Positions 33,016 to 45,749 of a DNA stretch of 64,000 nt are shown one piece after another (position 1 is the first letter of the stretch; each line of letters starts with the position of its first letter). The notes under the pieces are model-generated. The model was not told the DNA's origin and made no database searches. It worked only from the letters and a program-made list of their open reading frames with translations. This DNA comes from Pisaster brevispinus (taxonomy: Eukaryota; Echinodermata; Asteroidea; Forcipulatida; Asteriidae), in assembly GCA_023634235.1 (NCBI GenBank), contig JAMKCF010000022.1, forward strand, positions 5,758,541 through 5,822,540. Reading direction: 5' to 3'. A program made the translations under genes and the position numbers.

Positions 33016-36000
33016 GGCATCCTTAGTTTCCACATATATAATCAAAGGTGTACGCAAAGTAAAAAACTTTCCAACACAGATCCAAGCCAGTAATTGTACC
33101 TTAACTTGATTCAAAGAGACTCTACGCATAACAGTAGCAGCTGTTTTGCCTCAGCAATTTCAGCATTACCCAGAGGAAGTACATTGTAAGACTAACAGAA
33201 GCAGTGATTTGCAAACATTATCAATATAACACCTTATCTTGATTCAAAAAGAGTATGGTGACCAAACAGTTCTGCTAGCATTGGCAATACTACAGTATCT
33301 TGATTTAAGCGTACCTGAAGCATAACTGCTAACAAACATGAGCATTATTTTTCATCTTCAACGGCCTTGTAAGTTATCTTTGAAATCTACACAACACCCA
33401 ACACCTCGGTCAAACGAACTATATATCTGCAATTCCAAGCTGTCGATTTTTTCCAATTGATCGTGCGTTGAATCACACCTGTCCTTACTTCTTCACAAAG
33501 CACACCGCTGTGATTATTCCATGCATCTATTATCTACACAGCGTGAGTGTAGATCTATACGAAGATAGGCCGTGATTCCTACCAAAAGAGCAGCAAAGTA
33601 CAACATTTTAATATTTCAATATTTATAATAGTTTTCTGAGAATAATATTACGTATCTTTAGCAGATGGTAAAAATAGCAATGCCTCAGAAATCTATTCGT
33701 TGTTTTTCCACAGTCCGTTGCAGTAAACGAACTTCAAAACCCAGGTTCATCAGTATTGACAAATCAGAAAGCCTTATGTCATTAGAAGCCAAATGTATTT
33801 CAAGGAAAATGCTTGGTTTCCAATCTTGGCATCACCTCAGAAACATGTTTATCTTAGGGAGAGAGAAATTGAGATTGCAGAAAGGTTTCTAAGACCTCAT
33901 TCATTGGTTTCTAGCATGTAACTTCAAATTGAAGTGTGTTTGCAGAGGGTTTGTATTAACTCAAAGAAGCATGGTTTGTTCGAGAATGATTGGCTTCTTT
34001 TAAAGGCACAAAATAAGTCCGCCTGATACGACCATACACTGTTTTTGACTGGGGCAACAACTTGCAACAATCATCTGAGCTTTGACAGATTTTGACGATC
34101 TCCTAAATGTTTTGGATTTTAACACTTGTATTGAACAATATGGTAGTTTGGAAGTATTAATTGCTTTATTTTCTATACTGCAATTTCACAGTCGACTACA
34201 AAAGAAAGAAGACTATAATGAAGACACTTTTCAAAACTTTGTTTTTGATGGATTTTAATTGACGTTTTTCTAAACACTGACCATGCAGTGAGTTCTCTTC
34301 AAGATCGTGTTGTACTCAAGTTGTTCTCTTGAACAACGTGGAACGCTCCTCCGCACAATGGGCATCTACCATTTCCACCATTTTGGGAGTCAATTCCTTT
34401 GTGTACATTTTGACTCAAAATGGCGGACAGGATAGGCGCGTGTAGGTAGGCTGCATAGGTCAATAGGTCCATGTTTAGCAACAAATGACAGCACAAACCT
34501 TGCCTTTTTAAACATTGCTTGTCTCGAAAGGATTGAAAGAAAAATAATACCTAGTTTGGAAAATATCTAACAGTTAGAAATAGCCTTCGAGCGGAAACAG
34601 ACAACTGTCAACACAGCGTGATCATCTGACAAGGTTATGTTTTGACTCGTCGTTATGAATTAATTATCCAGCAGAGCGACAATAGCCTGGAGTAAACTAG
34701 CAATTAATTATATTTCATGCATGAAATCTGGTACACGTTGACGACAACTGATACTTGGCTCCTACTCAACTGACGTCAATTTGTAATCTTTGTACATAAT
34801 TTCCTTTTAGGGATATTTCTTTATTTTTGTTTTACTGAAGAGTGACGAGTGAGAGTAAACATTTTTCTTTCTTACTCACATAAACGAGACTTTCATGGAC
34901 AAAAATTCATACTGATATAAAACTTTTTTGAGATCTCCAAAACATTTTGAATAACAAGTTTGTTTCTGTAACCAACCAGGGCCCGAGTCCATTGATTGCG
35001 AACAACTTTTTGAAGAGCAAATTTATTTTGAGACTTCTGTTATTGCAAAATTGCCACCAGGTTGCGATATCAGTTACTGTGGAATTTGTATACCCGTGGG
35101 CTTTTTAGCCTTTTTAGAAAAGCACACAGATCATGTTAACATGGTCAAATAATTATAAGAACTGCTTATCATTGCCCTTTGTTTTATTTTATCCTCTACT
35201 TTAAAAAAAAAATGTCGGTGTGGGTGGTGTTTGTGGGTGTGTTTTAATCTATTCAGTATCTGTAGATTAAAAAGAAATATAAAGATACGGGTATAAATAC
35301 GAATCTCTTAGCTAAGTATTTATTTTCTTGCAACAAAATCTTAAACGGTCTGATGTGTTATTATCTTGTCATAATTTTCTGAACAAAAAGAAAATAATTT
35401 ATTTATTTAGTGGCTGCACTTCTAGCTGTAGTGTTCGTATGACACTATAGTGTTGGTCTGGTCGTATCCTTGACTAAAAAAAGAAATTATCTACCTGTCG
35501 TGGTATGCCTTTAAATAATGTCTCTACGCCCCGGTCAGCATCTGTCGTGGCTGTACCTGCAAACATCCGCACTTAAAATCCACGTTGGCAGAAGATGAGT
35601 CGATGACACTTCAAGAATTATGATGGTCGCTGGATGTCTAAGACTGTTCGTGGGAGACAGATAATTCAGTCTATCGATTCAACTCATGAACATTCAGCGA
35701 GATTCAGCGAGATGTAATCACGTTATTTCTTACATGCCTGGAGATTGTATATAGAATGGCGTAGGCCTTGTCAGAGAGTTCCAGAACAGTTTTGTCATTC
35801 TTGCTTTGTTTCCATTAAACTCACATGCATAGTACAATTGTATGATTACGTAATTTTTAATAAGAACATCATAGCAGGAAAACGTATTTTCCTAAAGAAA
35901 GTAGAAGCTGAAAGGATTTTTGTTCGATTAAAATCTCATTTTTGCTATATTGTACAAAACAATCGCATAGAAATGGCTCCCGTAACCAACATAAATTTGT

Positions 36001-36046
36001 GTCATCGTCAATACAATGATATAAATGCGTTTGTTGAGAAATGATT
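33016..36046. other. Long gene-free stretch
   Basis: A minus frame at 34299-34496 includes CPLCGG but no second Cys pair, so it is not called a zinc finger. A plus frame at 33665-33892 (75 codons) is basic and Ser-rich with no known match. A tiny 'cattcagcgagattcagcgag' repeat lies at 35691-35711. Confidence 0.4.
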
Positions 36047-36286
36047 ATGGTTGCAAAAAACGTTTTCAAAGTTAAATATAATGCTTCGCTCAAATATCCC
36101 TCAAAATTATGTGGTTTTCCGTTTACTTCGTGAACTAACACGGCCCGTATTTTGTGGAGTCAACAATTTGGTCCTACAAAATGGCGGACCGTGTTAGTTC
36201 ACGAAGTAAAGGGACACCACACAATTTCGAGGTATATTTGTGCAAATTATTACATTCTACTTCTAAAACATTTTTTCATTTAATTT
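36047..36286. mobile_element. Long foldback element, ~100-bp arms
   Basis: Arms 36047-36146 and 36175-36286 are imperfect reverse complements. The best-matched part is 'acttcgtgaactaacacgg' against its exact complement, and pairing extends outward through 'aaatat.cctc.aaatt.tgtgg'. The centre also folds (attttgtgg.. / ..cctacaaaat) around 'tcaacaattt'. It is non-coding; frames crossing it on both strands are mirror images. Flanking TSD not resolved. Confidence 0.8.
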
Positions 36287-36396
36287 GTTTTATTAATTCT
36301 ATGACAAACGCTTTTATGAACAAAGCGCCCAATCAGAAGGTAATGTGTCCCTTTTTATAACAATTGCCATTATAATGTTCGAATTGATAGTTTGCG

Positions 36397-36619
36397 TGAA
36401 AACCGGGATGTTAAATTGACACCATGTGTGTTGTCACTTATAGATACCAACAAAGAACCATCGTTTCACCATAGGGTGTTAAAATAACACTCATTTCTGT
36501 AAAAAAAAAAATACAATGGTGTTATTTTAACACCCTATGGTGTTCATTTTTTATTTTCTCTTAGGTCTCTATATGTGACAACACCCATGGTGTCAATTTT
36601 AACACCCCAGTTGTTGCAG
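36397..36619. mobile_element. GGTGTTAAAA palindromic MITE, copy 2
   Basis: A nearly complete palindrome: left 'ccgggatgttaaattgacacc', right 'ggtgtcaattttaacacccc'. The centre has 'atagggtgttaaaataacac' and its complement around an A-run. Outer segments 'gttgtcacttatagata' and 'tctatatgtgacaacac' also pair. Aligns with 15246-15456. Only 110 bp separate it from the foldback at 36047-36286. Confidence 0.8.
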
Positions 36620-37599
36620 TGTATACGTTAAATGTTGTCATTTGTTGTTCAGTTAAAATGACACTTGTAGTACCTTGCTCGTACCATCCACAGTGTCTAT
36701 GTTCTAGATTCTCTGATGTTGCTTTGCCAATTGACATTGCTTTCATGACCTCTACCCTTACCAAATATTCTTTTTTTTAATCACAATTCAATTGAATCCT
36801 CGTGTGCCAAGGTCAGTAGAAGACAACCTTTACTAGCGTACCTGTGTCAGTCTTGATTCGCCATGGTGTGCTCTCCATACGAGTTACGGATGGCCTGAGC
36901 TGGGTGATTTCCCTCCGCGAGTCCCATTTGTTTAATGCATGTCGTCATTAATATGCTGATTGATCGGACTTTAGTTTTACGTTTATCCCCGGAGCACAGA
37001 CAAGAGTGGGTATTTCGGCATCAAGAATGAACTGTTTTTTGTTTGTTGTTGAGAATAGCTCAAAAGTGATGCGGTGGTCGTCTTGGAAATAGACTGTTCA
37101 ATGATTAATTATCAAAGCTCTAGTCTTGATCTCGGGCATTCTGTAAAGGGTTTAAGGGGGTACTTCTCTTTGAATTCTCTTAATAATAATAACTTTGGAA
37201 TTCTCTTAACCTTTTTACTGCAAATGTCATCACATGAGTAGGATATCAACACATCGGTCAGGCTCTTCTTTCTGACGTACAATACTCTTATTACTTGTGG
37301 TTCAAGGTGTTTGGAATAGTCTTGCTGCCAAATGGATGCTCTGTGGTATAGACCTTTCCATTGTTGATAAACAAACAGCGCTGGTTGGCATGGACCGCCG
37401 AATGTTAGTAAAACATTCAATCATGTTAACAGATGTTTTAACCAAATTCAACATTTTCGGCAAGCTTCTAATTAAATAAAATACCTCCCATGATCGGTTG
37501 CTTTGTTTCCAATAAGTTCAACACTATTTTTGAATATTTGTGTAACGTTGTTACAAACTGTTTTTGTTTTGCATTTGATGGCTTTCCATAGTTTTCCAA
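36620..37599. other. No supported gene
   Basis: A minus frame at 37112-37420 (102 codons, basic, KVKRIPKLLLLREFKEKY) and a plus frame at 37297-37479 (WNSLAAKWMLCGIDLSIVDK) overlap in antisense. Both look protein-like and neither is recognised. They may belong to the decayed block that follows. Confidence 0.35.
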
Positions 37600-39330
37600 C
37601 CTGGGTTGGCAAAAACTTGGGCTGTGACTTTGCAAAAGAAAGGTCTATTGAGCTTATTTTGACGGAACTGTTCCCAGGGAGCGAGGTTAAGTCAATCCCC
37701 AGGTGACTGCTGTAGAAGGAGTACACTGGTCAGGTTATGAGGATGCTAGCTCTGGCAGTTTGTTCTTACAAAGGGACTGAGAGGGTTCTAGATATCAAAT
37801 ATAGCGTGCTGTCGAGGAATGTAGACTTCCCCAGAGATCAGCCCATGAAGAGTGCAGTATTTTCCAGCAACGTATTCTGTCTAACCAAAAGCATGGGAAG
37901 TGTTCTTTGATTTTTAGATATCAGTGGTTGAATTCCTCAAGACATAACATATCCCTTTCAGATGAGGGAATTCCCAAGCCGTTAATCAAGCCTGCAGCGG
38001 GGTTACCTGCGTGCCTGTCAATCTAGAGGAAGACATCATCCAGGGATGGTCAGAACTGTCATAGTCTACAGTTTCTCATAGGTTTTGGTTTACAGAGAGA
38101 AGTTCAGTCACACCCATGAGTCTGACATAAGGGACGCTTACTTCAATTTGGGGGATGTATAGGTGTGACCCTCCCTTGATTATTTTTCTGAGCCGACCTG
38201 ATATGAAATCTCAAAACAACCAGAAGGCCTCGTCAGGATTCAAGGTGTCATTATTGTCCTTAGGACTTGTCAAAGAGTTGTCAACATGTTTGTTGGGTTG
38301 ATGTTATATACACTGAGGTTGTTCATAGCTGAGCTCTGAGTGTTACGATCCTATAAACGTTTCCGCTCGGAAAGAACACGGAAAGAAAGTCAGTCTGCAA
38401 TTTGGGTTATATTATTCCCTCTGAAAGAGAAGGCCTTTCCCTTTATGCTCCTATAGACGTGAGATAGAGATAAAGAAGGAGATCATCTAAGGTTTTAAAG
38501 ACCTCTGGAGGATAATCGAAGACTCTTAATAAGGGGAGGTTAAAGGCATGCCATACTCCCTCCAAACGGGAAATGCCTCTCGAGGCACGACCGGGGGTGT
38601 ACCCTTGTCATGCGGGTGTAGAGATATTAAAGGTTCTTGAGATCCCTGGAGAAGTTGCACCATTCCCTCAAGGAAAGGGTAAAGACAGACCCTGAAAAAG
38701 TCACCGAAAATGGGCAGCAGGTTTATTTCTTTCTCATCCGTCACGCTAGGACTCCACGAATGACTAAACCATTTTTAATCCGTTTGGGTTTTGTGAATCA
38801 CTTGGGGAGGAGAACCCTTATGATTATCTAGAAAAGGTTCTTAGAGGGGACAGAGAAGACAAAATCTGCTGCGTGGAGCTTCGATGCCTAAAGGCAAGTT
38901 TTGTGGCTCGAGGAGGATCCCACGAGGGCATGATACCTAGAGCAGCTTAACAACGCCCTGCATCTTCAAACTATATGCGGGAGGAAAAATGATGGTTCTG
39001 TCTTTTGAGCGGCACTTCGGGCACATTATTGGCTCTGTGTCAAAAGGAATCTCAATAACGTCAAGGATGGGATCAGTAGCGCTTCCATAGACCAACTGAT
39101 AACATTCCTCAACAAGCTTCAGAACGACTGTGTTGGTCATCATGTAAAATGGAAGTCGGTACTGACGAACGACTATGAAGAACTCTTTGTAAGGACAAAT
39201 ATATCTCTCTTACTTGCTTTCAAATTCTACAATTCCCGCTATTTTTCTTTGAAAAAGAAAACCTTGGTCACTAGCCTGAGGAACAGATGCAAGATTTGGA
39301 AGATATTTATACTAAAAACTATCATCAGAT
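37600..39330 (-). pseudogene. Decayed coding relic of unknown family (tentative)
   Basis: This block is visibly less A+T-rich than its surroundings. On the minus strand, one frame reads in a protein-like way from about 39330 to 38527, interrupted by seven stops. The longest open parts are 38937-39209 (91 codons) and 38527-38745 (about 72 codons). The frame carries CPKC (39012-39026, within MCPKC) and, 50 codons on, CLLC (38850-38861); this could be a zinc-binding pair, with one TAG between them. The second open part has FFRVCLYPFLEGMVQLLQ. I do not recognise the family. The plus strand is also open for over 100 codons near 39010-39390, so strand choice is uncertain. Confidence 0.3.
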
Positions 39331-40914
39331 CAGGCAATAATATGTCTGTTGCTGATCACGAAGAGTTTAAATCTCAACATGTAAAATAATATTGCTGCAC
39401 GAGAGATGAAAAACAAGCTCAAAACTGTGTTCACGATCAGGCAAATCGCAGTCCTCCCACCACGGCAACCATAAGTGATAAAAACCGTCAGAGAAATCTC
39501 ACTTGCACCTCAACAAAATATCTTAAAACTGTTTTGAGGTTCACTGAATGAGATATACTGCAAAACGAGCTCGACTTTTTTGGTAATCAAATATACATAT
39601 CTTTAAATGGATTTGGACATATCTAGAGTTCCATTACCCGACATCTCTTAATAATTAAAAGGTACCATGTTGTAATATAAGTGTCACAATTCCACTGCGG
39701 CGCCATATACCACTGTAACCGGGTAAAAGCGTGATAGTAGACTACCGACAAATCAATGCAGAAACTAAGACTGGGTTGTTAAATCGCCACATGATAGGTT
39801 TATGCATTGACTCAAGAGGCCATCTGTATTCATTTCTACGGGAGTGTTCGATGGAATTGAGTGGTAAAAAAAGAAAAAAAGTCTAGGACTTATACATTCC
39901 TGTTAAACGACACTTATCAGATGGGATGTATTTCACAAGGTTCTAGTTCAATTACCTTTTTTTTTTAAAAGAAAATCTTAATAATGTCATATTTATGACT
40001 TGTTATACACTTATCATCGAGATATATATCATAAATTGTATATCATAAATATGACTATTGTTGGCACAAGTCATATGACTGTGTAAGCTCAGGCAAATGT
40101 ACAGCATACAGGACATACTGATTCATAATTTTGAGAGATAAGTCATATATAGTTATAACATTTTTTTCTTTATGTTCTTTCCGATAGATTTGTTGACATT
40201 TTGTTTTAAAGAGCTTTGACCTATCGAGCCCCAAAAGTACCGGAATCCATGATATCTTATGGTTTCCTCTCACGGCTCCCGATCAACGCAATAATGTATA
40301 AAAGCGAAGCATAATTCAGAGTATGATGGGTCGAAACGTGTACTGCTGGAAAAATTCCTGTCTTCAGCTATTTCATTATTACTCATTTTGATGGCAATGA
40401 ATGCAGAATAACTTTTTCAATCAATACAGACCTCACATGTAGCGATTGACGACTCGGTCTTTGTTTCCGCACATTTGCAGAACTCTACAAAAATTATTAT
40501 GTAGTTATTATGCCTTAGCTCTGTTTACGGTGTCATGAATCGTTCATATTATAAATAGATATATAGATATATTATATCATTACAATTTGGATCGATATAT
40601 CTAGTAATCGAACCAGAAAACAAACTCAATCACTGCAGCGCAGAAACTAGTTTTTTTTTCTTCAAATCAGGTTAATCCCAAGCAATCTTAGCTGGTGAAG
40701 CGTTCTATTTGATAGTTCTATTACATGCACAATAACTATCCTGCTTCATGTGACCTACGGCTTTGGGAGCTTGTCTGACGGACAAAGCAATTATGGAAAA
40801 CTGTCTGACAGCCAAGGATAAAAGCCAATGTTCAAGTGATATAGCTTGGGTGTGTGGCAACTAACTGAACCCGAGACGTTTATGTAGGTCCTAAATAAGC
40901 CTAGTGGAGCAAAA
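39331..40914. other. Gene-free stretch
   Basis: A 12-bp inverted pair gtcatatttatg / cataaatatgac at 39985-39996 and 40044-40055 lies in A+T-rich sequence. No supported frame. Confidence 0.4.
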
Positions 40915-40986
40915 ATGTAGCCCACATGTACCTTTATGTAGCCCACATGTACCTTTATGTAGCCCACATGTACCTTTATGTAGCCC
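40915..40986 (+). repeat. 21-bp tandem repeat, ~3.4 copies
   Basis: Units of 'atgtagcccacatgtacctt' + t repeat with no substitutions over three copies, ending in 'atgtagcccgggc'. There are no spacers, so this is not a CRISPR array. Confidence 0.9.
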
Positions 40987-42485
40987 GGGCTATATTGTTA
41001 CAGGGTTGGGATACATTTAGGTTCCTGACTACATTTCAGTTGGAACTTGGGAGAGTGTCTTAAAAGAGCATATCCATTCCATTTTGAATGAGTTTGATGT
41101 TGTTCTGGGATTTCGAGCACGATCCGTATGTGCTTATTGGCAAATCAAATTAAGAACTGAGTGCTGTGGGGGACAATACTCTCGAACATGGTATTATTCC
41201 TGACACAAATATTCCGAAGGACATTTCGAACCGATACCTTTTAGATTTTAATTTGTTGTATGCTTTCATTTATTCAAGGTTGTTATGATGGCAATGATAA
41301 CGCGATAAAGTGTATGCATTTCAGTTTTAGGAACTCTGTTTAAAGATACCGTTTTCATACTTAATTACTAGTTTTTGTATTGTATAAATCCCCCTGGAAA
41401 AAAAGTTTGATTTGTGTAACGTGACTGTTTATGAATAAAATATATAATTGTATGCAGATTTGTTCCTTTAAAACGATCAGAATGAATGTGTTTCATAAGG
41501 TTCTGATTTCATGAATTTATTAACCAATGACTCTAATGCTCCTCCAACAATGGTCGTATATTTCAAATGAATTTACGCCAAACAAGGCAGCGAGGTATTC
41601 AAAAGAATTTCGACTACCCCTTGGCACATAATGTTCTTAATAGTGCATTGATATTTATAACAGAACTGGAATGCTTATTATGAACAAGTACGGGGGCGCC
41701 CTGTTCTTTAGATGGGATCGATCTGTGGGAGATAAAAGGGATTTATTTCAGCAGTACGTGGCTTCTTCCAGTGGACACGTACAGGAAGCTTTCTAGTCTC
41801 CCTCACTTCAATTTGGTTATACATCATCACTCAATACTTCACTGGGCAACTCAAACCATCGTAGGTGGAGACAGGGGGGTGGCTGGTATATATGGCCGCT
41901 CTTAAATGAAAACATGTTTTTTGTTCTCAATGGCTAGGATATTGTTTGGGTCACCCTCCCCCATTTGATATGAGCTCTGCACTCACATAAGTGTTCTGTA
42001 TCAAAATATCATATATTAAATATTTCTAGCACGTATTACGCACTCACATTGTCACCCTTTTATTTTGCCTGTGGTAAATTAAACGTTGATGACTTTCTAT
42101 TCAACAGTTTTAAGGGATACTGTCATCGGGAATTTCTTTTGTGGCTAAAATGCTAAATGGATACAAGGCTCACCAAGTTGGATGTCACTCTTCTTGAGAT
42201 TCCTACCAAATACCGGACGAGTTGTTTGTTGAGAAGGTAACAACATTTTTTTTATATCAGTCTCCAGCTTGTTTACCGGAGTTTTTAAAGTACATTTAAT
42301 GTATATTTTCTTGTCTCTTGTCTCGATCATGCATTCATAGTTTATCGTACTTTGTTCTAATCTTTTTGAAAGAACAACTAAGCATTAAAATAACTTAATA
42401 TAGAACTTAACTGTTCAACACTATAACTACAAATTGTATAAATAAGTAATAGAGTACGTCCATACAGCAACAAACTGAATAGTGC
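40987..42485. other. Gene-free stretch
   Basis: Nothing recognised; a 61-codon minus frame at 42145-42330 is unsupported. Confidence 0.4.
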
Positions 42486-42579
42486 ACCCCCCCCCACTCA
42501 GAGACCCCCTTACCCACTCAGAGACCCCCCCCCCCACCCACTCAGAGACCCCCCCCCCACCCACTCAGAGACCCCCTTA
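42486..42579. repeat. Tandem repeat 'cccactcagagaccccc'
   Basis: Four copies of 'cactcagagaccccc' separated by C runs of varying length. Length differences between units lie in the C tracts, consistent with slippage. Confidence 0.85.
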
Positions 42580-43380
42580 TAAGGAGTAAGAAAATACCAC
42601 ACCCTAAAAACACTACACCTGTGACATCACATTTTCACGAAAATAAATAGCCACATAACCTGGACTTCCTGCCCAGGCACAGCACAGTGGAAGAAAACAA
42701 TGCATTTTTGAAGATTGCACTGTCTGATTCTTGTCAAATTTTGATTTCTCAAAACTTTTTCAGCTGCTATTTTTAGAGCTTTTGAATTTATGTGAAAATC
42801 ATTACGTAAAGTGTAAACTTTCCCTTATTGCCAGCGTAGCATCTTGCCTGCCAGAAAGGCCCTGGAATGTACAATGTCACATTTTTTTGTAAACAAAGTT
42901 TACATGGCTACTACTTTTAAGGTTTGGAAAATTGAAAGCATTTCCACCAAGTGACAGAAATTGTATGTTGAGTTAAACAAAAACCCGTCCAACATGTCTA
43001 TAGGTAGCGGAAATAATATGGCTGGAGTATGGACAACGCTGAGGTCCAAGACGTGCGATAGTTCAGCTTCACGTAGCTGTTGTAACTCAGTTGTCATTCG
43101 CAGCACTGTGTGCACAGCTGAGCAGAAAACTATGAACCTTTGAAAAGAAAGACGCTGTCCAAATAGCATTCAGTGAAATTCAATTTAAGTTCAGTGCCTT
43201 TGGCCATTGGTGGTTTGAATGACGTTTGTCAGACTAGCACCCACATAAATTATTTCTCGAAAAGCCACGGGTAAAAAATATATGCTGTTCGATTTTCCTC
43301 AATTGTTTTGTTCTCTGTGTAGGCCTTACATTACATTGCATGACTGGTTTATTGGATGTTTAGTTGGTTATTCCTGTGCG
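42580..43380. other. No supported gene
   Basis: Frames at 42900-43169 (minus) and 42961-43143 (plus) are antisense to each other. Both are short and unrecognised. Confidence 0.4.
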
Positions 43381-43420
43381 TTTGATTTGATTTGATTTGA
43401 ATTTATTCGGATAAAATACA
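43381..43420 (-). mobile_element. LINE 3' tail, minus orientation
   Basis: On the minus strand 'ccgaataaattcaaatcaaatc' reads AATAAA followed by (CAAAT)n, the 3' end of a non-LTR retrotransposon. The adjoining plus-strand sequence up to about 43510 may be its 3' UTR. No ORF remains. Confidence 0.45.
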
Positions 43421-43782
43421 GCAAAAAAATTGCACAAAAACATTTTCCAGTAACAGGAATATGAACACACCGTAAACTATGACCTACATTGCAAAAACAA
43501 ACGCAAACAGGGCCCAAGCAGGTGCATTTTCTCTGCCACTTGTCGACTTCAAAATATCATCTCCACTAATTCAACAGACACCAGCGCGCACAGCTTGCAA
43601 CAACCCCGCTGTGTAGTCACTAATGTCAAACAATGTACATTATGTACCCTTTTGGCAAAATAGTATGACTGCTTAAAAAGGAAAATATGGGTTTTTGGTT
43701 GGCAACCCCTACAACCCGCTCCCCACCCTGGTTCAATTTTCATAGGGCTGTATTGTTAACGTTTTCTGCTAAGCAAAATTAG
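43421..43782. other. No feature seen
   Basis: A minus frame at 43549-43743 (64 codons) is unsupported. Confidence 0.4.
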
Positions 43783-43991
43783 GCCCTATATAACGCTGTA
43801 ATAGGGCGTTATAACGCCGAAAATTAGGGAGTTATAACAACGTTTATAACGCTGTAATAGGGCTTTATAACGCCGTAAATTAGGGCGTTATAACGCCGTA
43901 AATTTAGGGCGTTATAACGCCGTAAATTAGGGCGTTATAACGCCGTAAATTTAAAGCGTTATAACGCCGTAATAGGGCGTCAACGCCGTAC
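43783..43991. repeat. Palindromic satellite, GGCGTTATAACGCC core
   Basis: About eight units of ~22-24 bp, each containing all or part of gggcgttataacgccgtaaa. The GGCGTTATAACGCC core is self-complementary, so every unit can form a cruciform. Outer units are degenerate or expanded. It sits directly before the TTAA-family copy at 43992. Confidence 0.85.
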
Positions 43992-44202
43992 TGAAAAAGT
44001 GTTATGTAGTTGCCGGAAATCAGCCACCGTAGAAAGCACACAATTCTATGCAGCGAGGGTGTTTTTTCTTTCATTATTTTCTTGCAATTTCGATGACCAA
44101 CTGAGCCCAAATGTTTACAGGTTTGTCATTTTATGAATATCGAGATACACCAAGTGAGGATACTGGTCTTTGACAATTACCAAAATGATATCCTGCCTTT
44201 AA
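43992..44202 (+). mobile_element. TTAA-family transposon, right-hand part
   Basis: Contains 'gttttttctttcattatttt', 'gagcccaaatgtttacagg', 'gatacaccaagtgagg' and 'ggtctttgacaattaccaa'. It ends 'cctgcct' + TTAA (44199-44202). The same strings appear, inverted, at 44985-45257. The left end is missing or replaced by the satellite array. Confidence 0.7.
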
Positions 44203-44984
44203 CAAACTCGCATATAATACCCGACAAAACATAAATGCTTAATTCATTTAGCCAACATCACACAAAGTAAGGCACTAACAACCTTTCTTCGGGTCCATGT
44301 TGAAAAAGCTGTTGCAATAGACGGCTGAAAATAGAGACAGGACTTCGGAAATAGCTCCCTGTGAACACACTCTGTTCAGTGCGGTTGCATTCTCCGTTTT
44401 TCCCCATTTGTGTCGATCATACAAGGCGAGGAAGTTCTCTGACATCCTGTACCTTAATTCAGTTTGCTTGGCAAGATCGTGGTTACTTCAATGTATACGT
44501 TAACTTCTCCAGAGAGAATGGCTGGACATTGAGATGTTTGTCACTGTCGATCTGGTGGTCTCTTAGCAATACAAATCCGGAAAGACTCGCTGTGTTTAAG
44601 ATTTACCATTAAGGAAAGTACAGAGACGCCATCCTAGGCACTTAGGCGTGTGTTACACTGACTTAATTGAGGGATTCGATTGGTAATCCCAAACCATTGT
44701 GACGTTTTAATGCTGTGTTTTTAAATGCTATCAGCGACAATTAACTTTCTTAAAGCAAGTGACGTACTCTGTTACCTAGTGACAAATTATTTTAAAGAAT
44801 CAAAATGTTATATTTCTGACCAGTCGAGGTGTGTGTTAATAATGTAGGGGGACCATTCACCCCACTTACTTGCGACCAACTGTATATTATCTAAAGTTTT
44901 ACATAAATGCATCCCCGTAGCAGGCTATAGGCCAAAGTGGGGGTAAAACGCTTACCCTTTTTTAATGACAATTAATTTTCCACA
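44203..44984. other. No supported gene
   Basis: A plus frame at 44361-44612 (83 codons) lacks recognisable content. Confidence 0.4.
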
Positions 44985-45257
44985 TTTCCATGCTGACCTT
45001 TCAAAATACTAGTGTCGTTTCAATACTTGATGTATCCCAACACATACATAAAATAACAAACCTGTGAAAGTTTGGGCTCAATTGGTCATCAAAGTAGCAA
45101 GGAAATAATAAAAGAAAAACAAACATCCTTGTAACTACATTACTAGGTCTCAACAGTGTTTCATAATATCAATAGCTCGCCAGTGCTCTTTGTCATTTAA
45201 AAGCTTTTATGGTCATTAGATTTTGAATAAATTACCGAAGGTGTACACTCCCTTTAA
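44985..45257 (-). mobile_element. TTAA-family transposon, minus-strand copy
   Basis: On the minus strand it begins at TTAA (45254-45257) with 'agggagtgtacaccttcggtaa', then 'gagctattgatatt', 'tgatgaccaattgagcc', 'caaactttcacaggtttgtt' and 'gggatacatcaagt'. It joins left-end sequence of this group to the right-end sequence seen at 43992-44202, so both belong to one family. The 3' end is degraded. Confidence 0.7.
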
Positions 45258-45749
45258 AGTCTTTCGTCTAGGATATCAATTATCAGTATGACGTCAGTAT
45301 CGAGCACAAAGAAACCTATAGGTCAAAGATAATACCAGTATTTAAACCCTGTTTGATTAACAAAAACACACGCCATTGAACATACACGACATACTGATGC
45401 GAACATCATTACAAAAACATCTGCCGCTGAACTTGGATGGCAAACCAATGAAACCAGATAACGATTGATTATTGGCTACAATAGTTTTCATCGTCTATCT
45501 TTTGATTCTCGACTAAGAAAGTAGTGAAGGTTATATATCCCCTCTAAACGAAAACTCTCTGTTCTGAATTAATTAATCGTGTAGTTTCCTAACACTAAAC
45601 ACCGCGATTTGGATGTAACACTATCACATCTTCAGTTCGTGAACGCATAGTGGGCAGCATGCTTTTAGCAAATACATCAGCTTGTCATGATCGCCACTTC
45701 GCAGCAAATGTGCAATCCTTCCACCTCATTAATACTTGCAGGTATTTGA
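45258..45749. other. No feature seen
   Basis: Plain sequence between a transposon copy and a weak exon candidate. Confidence 0.4.

Noticed and set aside
34299..34496. CPLCGG motif suggesting a RING or zinc ribbon
   Set aside because: Only one Cys pair, a 65-codon frame, and no flanking exon.
38124..38144. DIRDAYF on the plus strand, resembling reverse-transcriptase motif A of DIRS-type elements
   Set aside because: No motif C (YxDD) at the expected distance, stops immediately follow, and the better open frame is on the other strand.
40915..40986. CRISPR-like regular repeats
   Set aside because: Units are head to tail without spacers, and the genome is eukaryotic.
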